Notes: generated by a model from the letters alone, not told the origin. A DNA stretch of 52,205 nucleotides from Succinivibrionaceae bacterium UBA3769 (GCA_002372325.1 DFFT01000161.1:1-52205), one strand, 5' to 3'. Numbered from the stretch's first letter, positions 23,420 through 32,279 are shown. Made by a program: numbers and translations.

Positions 23420-23890
23420 TCACTTAAATGCATTTCTGAGATCATCTGCTGCCTTGACGGCCTGTTCCGTGTTATTTTTCAGAGTCTCCGCCGAATTCTT
23501 TGCCTTATCATACTTCTGTTTGGCCTCCAGCGCCTGCTTTACGGAATCCGGAGTATTCTGAGAAGAGCCGGCCTTGTCCTTCACATATTGAACGGCCTGC
23601 TCCTTGGCATAATCAACCGCCTTGTCCGCGGCAGTGTCAGTCAGAGATTTGCCGCCCTGTTCCGCCAGAGAGCCGGCATTCTTTAACTGACTCATCCCGG
23701 AATTAACCTGATCAATGCCGCTGACAATCTTATCAGCGCCGGTGCCCTTAAGAGCGGATGCCGCCTGATTTTTTACCTGAGTCTTTGCCTGCTCTTTTAT
23801 GGCATTGTCCACGGCATCGGTTAAAGCATCCGCCAGAACCGGATCTGAAAGAACCGCGGTTAATGCCAGCAGCATTACAGCCTTCTTCAT
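23420..23890 (-). CDS. Secreted Ala/Lys-rich helical protein, unknown function
   Basis: A 156-residue protein I do not recognise. The N-terminus MKKAVMLLALTAVLSDPVLA-D is a classic Sec signal peptide with likely cleavage after residue 20. The mature part is almost wholly predicted helix, rich in Ala, Lys, Asp and Gln, with spaced repeats of the type A-x-D-x-A-V-x-x-A-K-E-Q-A and K-x-A-x-x-A. It may form a periplasmic coiled coil or bundle. I start at 23890, preceded by AGAGGTG at 6 bases; the frame remains open further upstream but without signal or site. It has its own terminator and lies between cysS and ppiB. It contains no cysteine. Confidence 0.8.
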   Translation of the reverse strand: MKKAVMLLALTAVLSDPVLADALTDAVDNAIKEQAKTQVKNQAASALKGTGADKIVSGIDQVNSGMSQLKNAGSLAEQGGKSLTDTAADKAVDYAKEQAVQYVKDKAGSSQNTPDSVKQALEAKQKYDKAKNSAETLKNNTEQAVKAADDLRNAFK

Positions 23891-24097
23891 AAAAATCACC
23901 TCTTGTAAAAAACTGTAAACATCATCACGGATTATAGCAACAGGCTCACCCGGCGGAAAGCTATTCTTACAGGGAAACGCTGCCCCGCAAAAGTTCCTGG
24001 CCTCCGGAAAAACATCTGAAACAGAATGACGTAACCGGCGTCCGGACATGGATCTATGGTAAAATTCCGTTAACATCAGCCCCAAAAGGAGATCTTC

Positions 24098-24592
24098 ATG
24101 GTTACTCTTAAAACAACTCTGGGTTCCATCGTCATTGAACTGGATCCCGAAAAGGCCCCCATCACGGTGGCCAACTTTCTGAGCTACTGCAAAAAAGGCT
24201 ACTACAACGGCACGGTTTTTCACCGAGTTATCAAAGGCTTTATGATTCAGGGCGGCGGGCTTACCGGTGATCTCGAAAACAAAAAGGGGCAGCTGGATCC
24301 CATTAAAAACGAGGCCGATAACGGACTTTCAAATCTGAAATACACCATTGCCATGGCCCGGACTTCAGATCCTCATTCCGCTACCTCGCAGTTCTTTATC
24401 AACACCAAGGACAATAAGTTCCTGGATCACACCGCCAGGGATCTGCGCGGCTGGGGCTACTGCGTCTTCGGCCGGGTGGTTTCCGGACAGGATGTGGTGG
24501 ACAAAATTGAAGCTGTGAAAACCGCTCGCTCCGGCATCTACAGCGATGTTCCTGTTACCCCCATAGAAATTCTTCAGGTAGAGGCTGACTGA
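24098..24592 (+). CDS. ppiB: Peptidyl-prolyl cis-trans isomerase B, cytoplasmic cyclophilin
   Basis: PpiB accelerates proline isomerisation in folding proteins. The 164-residue protein equals E. coli PpiB in length and has VANFLSYCKKGYYNGTVFHRVIKGFMIQGGG with the catalytic Arg, and MARTSDPHSATSQFFIN. It has no signal peptide, so it is the cytoplasmic form. AGGAG lies 6 bases before the ATG. It is followed by lpxH after 35 bases, the conserved ppiB-lpxH pair. Confidence 0.96.
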   Translation: MVTLKTTLGSIVIELDPEKAPITVANFLSYCKKGYYNGTVFHRVIKGFMIQGGGLTGDLENKKGQLDPIKNEADNGLSNLKYTIAMARTSDPHSATSQFFINTKDNKFLDHTARDLRGWGYCVFGRVVSGQDVVDKIEAVKTARSGIYSDVPVTPIEILQVEAD

Positions 24593-24627
24593 TTACAGCC
24601 GGCTTTTGTTGATAGTTAAGGATTTTC

Positions 24628-25368
24628 GTGGCCGTATATTTTATTGCAGATCTGCATCTGGCGCCTGACACTCCGGATCTTCTGACTCTTTTTACTGATT
24701 TTACCGGCATGCTGAAGTCCGGCGATTCTCTTTATATTCTGGGGGATCTCTTTGGCTATTATGTGGGAACGGATCCCGGAAACCCGGCGCAAACCAAGGT
24801 AAAAAAGCAGGTGGAGATGCTCCGAAAACAGAATATTCCGGTTTACTTTATCCACGGAAACCGCGATTTTCTTCTGACTCCGGAGGATGCGGCCTACTTC
24901 GGTTTTGAGCTTTTGCCTGAGCGAACCGTTATCACCGTTTCCGGAAAAAACTGTCTTCTCATGCACGGAGACGAACTCTGCACCGCGGAAAAAAAATACA
25001 ACCTGTTTCGGGCGGTAAGCCGCATCAGGTTTCTGCAGAAGCTGTTTATGATGTTCACCTCTAAAAAAAGAAGGATCTCCATTGCAGAAAACATGAGGGA
25101 ACAAAGCCGGCTGCGTTTTCAGGGAAAAAACGGCGTGAAGGAGAAGATCAACCTCCGGGAAGCTCTGAAGTATCTCCGGGAAAGTCAGGCGGAAATTCTG
25201 ATCCACGGACATACCCACAATGCGGAAGCGGCGATAGCCCCGGGGCAGAGCATCTATGATACCGGAGACTGGAACGGCTACCGCTATTCCTACATAGTGG
25301 CCGATGACAGCGGAAAAATGCCGGAGCTCATTATCAGAAGCTCCCGGCTCTACAGGAGGGGCGGCTGA
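24628..25368 (+). CDS. lpxH: UDP-2,3-diacylglucosamine diphosphatase
   Basis: LpxH hydrolyses UDP-2,3-diacylglucosamine to lipid X at the inner membrane, the fourth step of lipid A synthesis. The 246-residue protein (E. coli 240) starts with GTG at 24628, AAGG 7 bases upstream, and reads MAVYFIADLHLAPDTP. The calcineurin-like metal ligands are all visible: ADLHL, LGDLF, HGNRDFLL, MHGDELCT and HGHTH. With kdkA, the heptosyltransferase and lptM it shows a complete LPS-making Gram-negative envelope. Confidence 0.95.
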   Translation: MAVYFIADLHLAPDTPDLLTLFTDFTGMLKSGDSLYILGDLFGYYVGTDPGNPAQTKVKKQVEMLRKQNIPVYFIHGNRDFLLTPEDAAYFGFELLPERTVITVSGKNCLLMHGDELCTAEKKYNLFRAVSRIRFLQKLFMMFTSKKRRISIAENMREQSRLRFQGKNGVKEKINLREALKYLRESQAEILIHGHTHNAEAAIAPGQSIYDTGDWNGYRYSYIVADDSGKMPELIIRSSRLYRRGG

Positions 25369-25386
25369 TCCGGGAGCCGCTTCATT
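25360..25386. terminator. Possible terminator hairpin between lpxH and the polA operon
   Basis: GCGGCT/AGCCGC (25361-25366 and 25375-25380) spans the lpxH stop codon, followed by TTCATT on the plus strand. The T-run is poor, so the call is weak. Confidence 0.4.
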
Positions 25387-25906
25387 GCTGCCGGTCTTTA
25401 CCTCCGGAAGAAACGCCCGGGCAGTTTTCATACCGGGATTCGATACGGGCAGCTTCCTTGCCGGAGAAATCCCTGATAACGTAGGTATTGCCGATCATGG
25501 CATGAGGGAAATTGCTGTTCTCGCAGTTTATGCTATGAAAATCCTGAGTGACCTCGGTGATAAATTTCTGCACTTCATCAGCGCCGGCCTCAACCTGAAT
25601 CTGAAAGGTATAAACCACCGTCATCTTCTGTTTGTCAAAAAACACAGACTCCAGTTTCAGAACGCCGTTGGAATTCTGCGCCAGGTTTTCCGGGGTGTTC
25701 TCCAGGGCGGTAATCGCCTCCACATCCTGCATGGCTTCGTCCAGCGGACGGTTAAGGTAGTCGGCAATATTGGCCTCTACATCGATCTCCGGCTTCTCCG
25801 GAGCCGGACTGGCGGCAGTATTCGCCGTTTCGGCAAAAGCTCCCCCGAAAGACATAAGAGCCAGAAGAACCGCCCCGGATGAAATAAGTTTAATTTTTTT
25901 GCGCAT
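25382..25906 (-). CDS. Secreted protein co-transcribed with polA, unknown function
   Basis: A 174-residue protein I do not recognise. MRKKIKLISSGAVLLALMSFGGAFA-E is a clear Sec signal peptide with cleavage near residue 25. The mature region has an acidic helical part, then a mixed segment with two cysteines (INCENSN and YENCPG) that could form a periplasmic disulfide. The start at 25906 lies one base past the polA stop; GTG (25921) or ATG (25918) inside polA are alternatives, as GGAG sits immediately before them. It is the last gene of gppA-crcB-polA. Nothing links it functionally to DNA replication. Confidence 0.78.
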   Translation of the reverse strand: MRKKIKLISSGAVLLALMSFGGAFAETANTAASPAPEKPEIDVEANIADYLNRPLDEAMQDVEAITALENTPENLAQNSNGVLKLESVFFDKQKMTVVYTFQIQVEAGADEVQKFITEVTQDFHSINCENSNFPHAMIGNTYVIRDFSGKEAARIESRYENCPGVSSGGKDRQQ

Positions 25907-25907
25907 A

Positions 25908-28706
25908 TCAGTGAGCATCACTCCAGTTATTACCTATACCAACACTTGCCTCCAGAGGAACGCGGAGCTGTTCCACTCCGGTCATAATCCCGGCAATTTT
26001 CCGGGAATACTCCTCTGCATATTCCGATTTTACTTCAAACACCAGTTCGTCATGAACCTGAAGCAGCAGTCTGATATTCCCCTCCGGAAGGGTTTTTATC
26101 CATTTATCCGTCTCAATCATGGCCTTTTTGATAATGTCAGCGGCGCTGCCCTGCATGGGGGCATTAATGGCGGCCCTTTCCAGCCCCTTCTTCTGCATGG
26201 CGTTGAGTCCGCTTCCCCGCATAAGGCCGGCAAACAGAATCCTGCGGCCGGAAATGGTGGTGACATAGCCGTTTTCCCGGGCAAAGTCCGCTGTTTGCTT
26301 CATATAGGTCTTAACGCCGGGATACTGATTGAAGTAGGTATCCACATATTTCTTGGCCAGAGAGTTGTCTATGCCCAGCTGCTTGGCCAGACCGAAAGGA
26401 CTCATGCCATAGATAAGACCGAAGTTTATGGCCTTGGAAGCCCGGCGGAGCTCCGGAGTAACCTCGTTAAGCGGCACTCCGTGCATTTCCGAGGCTGTAA
26501 TGGCATGAATATCCTGTCCGGATTTGAAGGCCTTAATCATATTAAGCTCATTGGCAATATGAGCCATAAGACGCAGTTCAATCTGGGAATAGTCGATAGC
26601 CATCACGGAATACCCCGGGGGAGCGACAAAGGCCCGGCGCACATCTCTTCCTTCGGGAGAGCGCACCGGAATGTTCTGCAGATTGGGATCGCAGGAAGAC
26701 AGTCTCCCGGTGACCGTTCCCGTTTGGTTAAAACGGCCGTGGATGCGTCCGGTTTCCGGAAGAATCAGCTCCGGCAGCTTTTCCACATAGGTTGACAGAA
26801 GCTTGCTGTACCCCCGGCAGTCCAGAATAAGACGGGGTTCCTCGTAAAGAATAGAGAGCTCAGTCAGCACTTCCTCCGAGGTAGAGTAGGCTCCGGATTT
26901 GGTTTTGCCCTTTCCCGGCAGGCCTAGCACCCCGAAAAGAAGATCCCCCACCTGCTTGGAAGAATTGATATTTACCGGAAAACCGGCTTTGGCATTCAGA
27001 AGAGCCTCCGCATCCGCAAGCTTCTTACGCAGATTGCGGGCCTGATTGCTGAGCTCCTGAGTATCCACCAGCACTCCGGTTCTTTCCATCTGCATCAGCG
27101 CCGGCGCCAGAGGATATTCGATATTCCGGCAAATGTCAGCCAGCGCGGCATCCTTGGAAAAATACCCCGCGAAGACGGCGGAAAGCTTAAGAACGGCAGC
27201 GGCCGCAGCCACAGCATAAGCGGCGGTCTCCGGAATGCTCATAGCGCAGAAATCCTGCCGGCGGCGGTTACGTCCCAGAAAATCATCCTCAGACAGCAAA
27301 GTCTGCCCCAGATATTTCAGCGCCAGCGCCGGAAGAGAAAGGTCCTGCCCGGAATCCAGCGCATGCGCATCCAGAAGCGTATCGCGGAATCTTGTCCTGA
27401 GTTCGCCGCCGGCATTATGAATGAGATGACCAAGGAGCTTCACGTCATATCCGATAAGCTCCGCCCCCTTATCATCACCGGGATCCCGCTCCAGAAATTC
27501 CTTTAAAACGCCGTATACCTGATCCCCGGGAAGCTGGCTGTACTCCGAAAGCCCCTGATGCCCCACCGGAATGTAGGCGGCGAGACGTTCCGCCCGGAAA
27601 GCATATCCCGCAGGACGGGCGGTCACAAAATGCCCCGGCCCCGGAATAATCAAAAGGCTGAATTCCTTTGCTGCTCTCAGACGCTCCGCCAGATCCATGA
27701 GACCGGCGTCATCGGTAATGATCTTCGTATCAGTATCTCCGATCTCCCTGTTTTCTGAGCTGCCGCCAGATATCTCCGGTTCCGGAACGGCATCGGCAGG
27801 CTTTTCAGCGCCGGATTTCTCTTTGTCTCCCGAAGACGCCTTAGGGCCGGCTTCCTTAAAATCGCACTCCCGGAAAATTTCCATCACCTTTGCGGGATCC
27901 TGAACATTGGGAGCCGCTAAAACGCTTAAAGGCACCGGTAGTTCCACATCGGTCTTAATGGTCACCAAAATGCGGGACAGCTTAATCTGATCCTGCTCCT
28001 TCAGAAACTTCTCCTTGAAGGCGCCGGCGCCCCGAAATTTCAATTTGGCCACCTCATCAAGACGCTCCGTTATCGCATCAAGATCCCCGATGCCATTGAG
28101 CACTGCCTGAGCCGACTTGTCTCCGATGCCGGTCATGCCGGGAACGTTGTCTACCTTATCTCCCTTAAGGGTCAGAAAATCTCTGATAAGCTCCGGGGGC
28201 ACGCCGAACTTCTCAATAACCCCGGCCCGATCCAGCACTGTCCCGTTCATGGTGTCCTCGATGCGGACATTGCGGGCCACCAGCTGCGCCAGATCCTTAT
28301 CCCCGGATTCAATAATAAGCGGGATCCCCTGCTCCTCGGCGCTGACCGCATAAGAACCCAGCACATCATCAGCCTCCACTCCGGGCACCTCTATCAGCGG
28401 ATATCCGGAGGCCGTGATATACCGGCGGATCCAGGGAAGCTGGCTTCTTAAATCATCGGGCATCGGTTTTCTGGTGGCCTTGTATTCCGGATACAGTTCC
28501 TTCCGGAAAGAGGGGCCGTGAGCGTCAAATACCACTGCCAGCGAAGATCCGGGGTGTTTTTTATGCAGGTTGTTCAGCATGTTGATATAAACCCGCACCG
28601 CTCCGGTGGGTTCATTCCGGGAATTGGTCATGCCTGCATGAATGGTGCTGTAGTAAGCCCGGTAGAGAAAATTATTGCCGTCAACCAGAATAATGGGTTC
28701 TGTCAT
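25908..28706 (-). CDS. polA: DNA polymerase I with a degenerate proofreading domain
   Basis: PolA fills gaps and removes RNA primers. The 932-residue protein has an intact N-terminal 5' nuclease (VFDAHGPSFRKELYPEYKATR; EADDVLGS; ESGDKDLAQLV; KGDKVDNVPGMTGIG), a central 3'-5' exonuclease-like domain (about 325-515), and an intact polymerase (VMAIDYSQIELRLMAH; RRASKAINFGLIYG; QVHDELVFEV). The exonuclease has lost its metal carboxylates: E. coli D355/E357 (FAFDTETD) becomes FSLLIIPG, D424 (LKYDRGIL) becomes VKLLGHLI, and D501 (YAAEDAD) becomes YAVAAAA. A linker of about 40 polar residues (285-325) precedes it. AGGAG overlaps the crcB stop, so polA is translated with the gppA-crcB message. Confidence 0.97.
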   Translation of the reverse strand: MTEPIILVDGNNFLYRAYYSTIHAGMTNSRNEPTGAVRVYINMLNNLHKKHPGSSLAVVFDAHGPSFRKELYPEYKATRKPMPDDLRSQLPWIRRYITASGYPLIEVPGVEADDVLGSYAVSAEEQGIPLIIESGDKDLAQLVARNVRIEDTMNGTVLDRAGVIEKFGVPPELIRDFLTLKGDKVDNVPGMTGIGDKSAQAVLNGIGDLDAITERLDEVAKLKFRGAGAFKEKFLKEQDQIKLSRILVTIKTDVELPVPLSVLAAPNVQDPAKVMEIFRECDFKEAGPKASSGDKEKSGAEKPADAVPEPEISGGSSENREIGDTDTKIITDDAGLMDLAERLRAAKEFSLLIIPGPGHFVTARPAGYAFRAERLAAYIPVGHQGLSEYSQLPGDQVYGVLKEFLERDPGDDKGAELIGYDVKLLGHLIHNAGGELRTRFRDTLLDAHALDSGQDLSLPALALKYLGQTLLSEDDFLGRNRRRQDFCAMSIPETAAYAVAAAAAVLKLSAVFAGYFSKDAALADICRNIEYPLAPALMQMERTGVLVDTQELSNQARNLRKKLADAEALLNAKAGFPVNINSSKQVGDLLFGVLGLPGKGKTKSGAYSTSEEVLTELSILYEEPRLILDCRGYSKLLSTYVEKLPELILPETGRIHGRFNQTGTVTGRLSSCDPNLQNIPVRSPEGRDVRRAFVAPPGYSVMAIDYSQIELRLMAHIANELNMIKAFKSGQDIHAITASEMHGVPLNEVTPELRRASKAINFGLIYGMSPFGLAKQLGIDNSLAKKYVDTYFNQYPGVKTYMKQTADFARENGYVTTISGRRILFAGLMRGSGLNAMQKKGLERAAINAPMQGSAADIIKKAMIETDKWIKTLPEGNIRLLLQVHDELVFEVKSEYAEEYSRKIAGIMTGVEQLRVPLEASVGIGNNWSDAH

Positions 28707-28718
28707 TAAATAAAACTC

Positions 28719-29093
28719 CTAACGAACAATGCCGGAAACAAGATAAAAACCCAGACCGGTCACTAAAAGACACAGCGCCACACTGGCCGTTACGTTAACA
28801 GCCGCGCTTAAATACAAACCGTTCTGAATAAGTTTGACAGTGGCCAGCGAAAATGATGAGAATGTGGTAAAGCCTCCCAGCACCCCCGTTACCAGAAAAA
28901 GCCGCCAGTTCTCCATGCCGCCCCGGGAGACTACGTAAGCGGTTATCGCCCCGATAAGAAAGCTTCCCGCCACGTTCACAAACAGCGTCCCCGCCGGAAA
29001 GGAGGTAAATCTGCTGTCGATAACTTCTGAGCAGAAATGTCGGCCCATGGCTCCCAGAGCTCCGCCGGCTGCTACCAGCAGATAAGCAATCAC
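28719..29093 (-). CDS. crcB: Fluoride channel CrcB/Fluc
   Basis: Fluc proteins are small dual-topology dimers that export fluoride passively across the inner membrane. The 124-residue protein has four membrane segments, GGALGAMGRHFC near the start, the pore Asn in FVNVAGSFLIGA, and the GGFTTFSSFSL sodium/Phe-box region. It starts with GTG and overlaps the gppA stop by four bases (GTGA), so it is translationally coupled. No fluoride riboswitch is visible before it. Confidence 0.95.
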   Translation of the reverse strand: MIAYLLVAAGGALGAMGRHFCSEVIDSRFTSFPAGTLFVNVAGSFLIGAITAYVVSRGGMENWRLFLVTGVLGGFTTFSSFSLATVKLIQNGLYLSAAVNVTASVALCLLVTGLGFYLVSGIVR

Positions 29094-30586
29094 AGCCGCA
29101 CCTCCAGTTCCCAGCCCAGACTCCTTTCAATTTCCGCCTCCTCCCTGAGCAGGGAAGTAACCAGATAGTGCGGAGCCTTAAGATCCCTGTCCGGAGTTAC
29201 TATCAGAAGGTTGGGCTCCTCCGCCTGAAAACGGAAGCACTGCCCCAGCACCAGATCCGTGCGTCCCACGCAGATAATAAAGGCAATCCGAAGCAGCCGC
29301 GCCAGTTTGCAGGCTGTTTCATAGGAAACCACCGACTGCTGTCTCAGAGCTTCGATATTAAAAGCATCTCTTTCATTGCACAGGAGAGCAGCCAGAAGCC
29401 TTTTCTGATCCACACTAAAGCCCGGCATATCTATATTGTTGATAATATAGGCCGCATGCTGCGGGGCTCGCCGATACTCAATGCACAGTCCGAGCTCCGA
29501 AAGCAGAGCGGCGGCCTTGTACAAAGATACCGCATTAGGATCACTGAGTCCCCAGGAATCTCTGACATCACCCAAAGCGCTCATAGCCACAGTCATAATC
29601 CTTTGCGCCTGCTCTCTGTCCATCTGATAGCGGGCAATAACACTGTCCACCGTGCGCACCTTGGTATTACCGCTGGAGAAATCTCCCAGCAGGCTGTAGA
29701 TAATCCCTTCTCTGAGAGCGCCGCCGGCCAGACTGATTTCTCTGACATTGAGGATATGGTAAATTGCCGACAGGATGGCGAGGCCTCCGGGAAGAACCGC
29801 CAGTCTCTCCGGAGTAAGTCCCGGAATGCAAAGAGAGGCAATAGATCCCTGTCTTATAGTTTCATTCCTGAGCTTTTTCAGATAATCGGGGGTCACTCTC
29901 TCGTTATATCCGCCGGCTACCACCATTTCATGAAGAGCCTGTACCGTGCCTGAGGCACCGAGACAGCAGTCAAAGCCGTAATGAAGGTATTCCTGGGCAT
30001 ACGGCGCAATAACCGCAATAGCGGCCTCTATCGCCTCATCATATTTTTCCTGAGTAATAAGCCCGTCTCCAAAAAAACGGGACTGCCATGTTACGCATCC
30101 CATGGACAGGCTGTGAATCACATGGATTTCCGGACCGTTGCCCAAAATCATCTCCGTGGAAGCGCCGCCGATATCCACAACCAGCATCCGCCCCTGTATT
30201 CCGGAGGTGCTCATTACCCCATGATAAATGATGCGGGACTCCGTTTCTCCGGAAATCACATTGATTTTATGTCTGAGGATCTGTTCTCCAACTCTGACAA
30301 ACTCTTCGGAATTAACCGCGAATCTGAGAGTGGCGGTGGCGACAATGCGGATATTCGCATCCGGAATATTTTCCAGCTGATCCGCAAAGAGCCTGAGGCA
30401 GTCCCAGCCGCGCTGCATGGCCTCCTGGGAAAGCCGGCTGTCGCTGTCCAGCCCGGATGCCAGACGCACCTTGCGTTTGATGCGGCAAACAGCGCTTACG
30501 GCGCCTGCAACATTTCTGACGATGAGAAGGTGAAAGCTGTTTGACCCCAGGTCAATTGCAGCATAAAGAGGAGACGATCCTGACAT
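29090..30586 (-). CDS. gppA: Guanosine-5'-triphosphate,3'-diphosphate pyrophosphatase / exopolyphosphatase
   Basis: GppA hydrolyses pppGpp to ppGpp and can act on polyphosphate. The 498-residue protein aligns over its length with E. coli GppA (494): YAAIDLGSNSFHLLIVR, RIVATATLRFAVNS, ISGETESRIIYHGV, VVDIGGASTEMI, SLSMGCVTW, LGASGTVQALHE, and the C-terminal HD-like domain with APQHAAYIINNIDMPGFS. AGAGG lies 7 bases before the ATG. It lies divergent from trxA, close to rho as in E. coli, but rhlB is missing. It heads an operon with crcB and polA. Confidence 0.94.
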   Translation of the reverse strand: MSGSSPLYAAIDLGSNSFHLLIVRNVAGAVSAVCRIKRKVRLASGLDSDSRLSQEAMQRGWDCLRLFADQLENIPDANIRIVATATLRFAVNSEEFVRVGEQILRHKINVISGETESRIIYHGVMSTSGIQGRMLVVDIGGASTEMILGNGPEIHVIHSLSMGCVTWQSRFFGDGLITQEKYDEAIEAAIAVIAPYAQEYLHYGFDCCLGASGTVQALHEMVVAGGYNERVTPDYLKKLRNETIRQGSIASLCIPGLTPERLAVLPGGLAILSAIYHILNVREISLAGGALREGIIYSLLGDFSSGNTKVRTVDSVIARYQMDREQAQRIMTVAMSALGDVRDSWGLSDPNAVSLYKAAALLSELGLCIEYRRAPQHAAYIINNIDMPGFSVDQKRLLAALLCNERDAFNIEALRQQSVVSYETACKLARLLRIAFIICVGRTDLVLGQCFRFQAEEPNLLIVTPDRDLKAPHYLVTSLLREEAEIERSLGWELEVRL

Positions 30587-30740
30587 AAAAAACCTCTCTC
30601 AGTCTGTCCGGTCATGTTCTTATCATAGATAAGTCATATCATGTAAACAACAGAAAACATTCTGAAAGTACGGTTTTTACGGAATACATCTCTACATTGT
30701 CAGCAATTTTTATCAGTTATCCGAAAATTCGCCGCAAATG

Positions 30741-30749
30741 TGCTATAGT
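30741..30749 (+). promoter_or_regulatory. Extended -10 promoter element for trxA
   Basis: TGCTATAGT is a good extended -10 about 70 bases before the trxA start; the -35 region is weak. The intervening TTTTGACGGAAGTTTTCCGTCG contains an inverted repeat (GACGGAA/TTCCGTC) at about 30774-30793 in the leader. Confidence 0.45.
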
Positions 30750-30816
30750 CTGAGAGAGGTCTTTTCAGACTTTTGACGGAAGTTTTCCGTCGTCGCTCAC
30801 AGGAAGGGAACAAATT

Positions 30817-31137
30817 ATGTCAGAAGTGATTGAAATTGATGACAGTATGTTTGATGAAAAGGTGTTTCAGAACAAGAAGCCGGTTCTGGTGGATTTCTAT
30901 GCCAAATGGTGCGGCCCCTGCAGAATGCTGGCCCCGGTAATAGCCGAGGTGGCCGGGGAAACTCAGGATATGGATTTCTGCAGCGTTGATATTGAAAAGG
31001 CCCCTGCCTTAGCTGCTAAATTCGGCATCCGCAACATTCCGACCCTGCTACTGTTTAACGGCAATGATCTGGTGGCCCGGCAGACCGGAGCGTTAGCCAA
31101 GCCCCAGCTTCAGGAATTCATCAATCAGGCTCTGTAA
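30817..31137 (+). CDS. trxA: Thioredoxin 1
   Basis: A 106-residue cytoplasmic thioredoxin with the active site WCGPC (KWCGPCRM), the buried Asp in LVDFYAKW, and the cis-Pro in IRNIPTLLLF. It reduces disulfides of ribonucleotide reductase and other enzymes using thioredoxin reductase. AAGGGA lies 7 bases before the ATG. A strong terminator follows. Confidence 0.97.
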   Translation: MSEVIEIDDSMFDEKVFQNKKPVLVDFYAKWCGPCRMLAPVIAEVAGETQDMDFCSVDIEKAPALAAKFGIRNIPTLLLFNGNDLVARQTGALAKPQLQEFINQAL

Positions 31138-31158
31138 CCCGCCGGGATTATCTTAAAG

Positions 31159-31184
31159 GAACCGCGGCATCCCGCGGTTTTTTT
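31159..31184 (+). terminator. Terminator of trxA
   Basis: A perfect stem ACCGCGG/CCGCGGT (31161-31167 and 31172-31178) with a four-base loop, followed by TTTTTTT. Confidence 0.92.
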
Positions 31185-31298
31185 CTGGAAACCCGCGCGC
31201 CAAAAGCCGAAAACACATCAGAAGCGCATTCCAGGAACTTTCTTTTTGCTGCTCCGTTTTTCTGTTGTCGCGCTTTCTTTGTTATTTCGTTTTCGCTG

Positions 31299-32027
31299 TT
31301 ACTCAGCTCTCTCAGCCTGCCGATCCTTCAGCTGCCTGAGCGCCGCCTGAAAACCCTGCTCCCATCCTCTGCGGGTTTCAGAATCAGCCAGGGCATACTG
31401 ATCCTCGGGAATAAATCTGATTTTGGTGCCGACCCGGGCTTCGGATCCCATGACCGCCACCCATTTAGGATTGTACTTTCTGACTGCGGTTTTATCCCAC
31501 TCCAGCACCTGTTTCATGGTAATCTCCAGCTTTTCCGGATTAAGCTTGGCAAAGTTTCCGATTTCAGCGCCGTAAACCTTGCTGAGCTCGGTAACTCCCT
31601 GATGGGTGGTTCTGTCCAGAGATTTGTTGGCATCGGAACGAGCCCTGAGCTGCGCCGTATAATACCAGAACATGGCGGTTTCATAATTGCCGGAACGGAA
31701 CACCTGCACGGCATAGGACATCAGCACCGGCGGCGGATAGCTGTCCGGATCGTTCATGACCTCCTTGATGGTGTCCACATCGCCGTCGGCAATCTCCTGC
31801 ATGATCTTTTCGGTTTTCTCGAAATGCAGATCGGCATACTCTCCCTTGTAGCTGTTAATAACCCGGCTGATTTCCTTGAAAGCCTCTCTGGACTTTACCG
31901 CATCCTCATCCTCATCCGCCACGGGAACACCGTTTTTATAGGTCTGCGAAACGCACCCGGCAGCAAATGCCAGAGCAAAGCCTGAAATGACTGAAAACAT
32001 TAAAATTTTTGAAAGCGCTTTTTTCAT
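31299..32027 (-). CDS. Predicted lipoprotein, unknown function
   Basis: A 242-residue protein. MKKALSKILMFSVISGFALAFAAGC ends in a lipobox-like A-A-G-C at C25, so a lipidated, membrane-anchored protein is likely; position -3 is Ala instead of the usual Leu. The mature protein is mostly helical, with a segment resembling a tetratricopeptide unit (RSGNYETAMFWYYTAQLRAR, about 112-131) and a conserved-looking Pro cluster before it. I recognise no family. GGGA lies 7 bases before the start. It stands alone, convergent with trxA and divergent from ddl. Confidence 0.8.
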   Translation of the reverse strand: MKKALSKILMFSVISGFALAFAAGCVSQTYKNGVPVADEDEDAVKSREAFKEISRVINSYKGEYADLHFEKTEKIMQEIADGDVDTIKEVMNDPDSYPPPVLMSYAVQVFRSGNYETAMFWYYTAQLRARSDANKSLDRTTHQGVTELSKVYGAEIGNFAKLNPEKLEITMKQVLEWDKTAVRKYNPKWVAVMGSEARVGTKIRFIPEDQYALADSETRRGWEQGFQAALRQLKDRQAERAE

Positions 32028-32279
32028 CTTGCTGTCCCGGACTGACGGCCCGCCGGATGGAGCTTTTTGCCTCCCCGGATTATTACCTCAACGGGCCGTC
32101 TCATAAAAAAACATGTGGCATTTTATCACGGATAAGGCTCCATGACAGGAATCCCCGGCCTCGCAAACACCTTACAAATATCATCCTGACAGAAAAACCG
32201 CCGGAGTAGTATAATTCGCACATCATTCGACTGTCAGCAATCAGCTGTCAACAACCAACAAGAAACCAACGGTCAGAAA

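Noticed and set aside
25770..26795. A 341-codon open frame on the plus strand opposite polA
   Set aside because: It is antisense to the polymerase domain of polA, with no domain or plausible start.
28719..29093. Fluoride riboswitch for crcB
   Set aside because: crcB overlaps the end of gppA, leaving no leader for a riboswitch.
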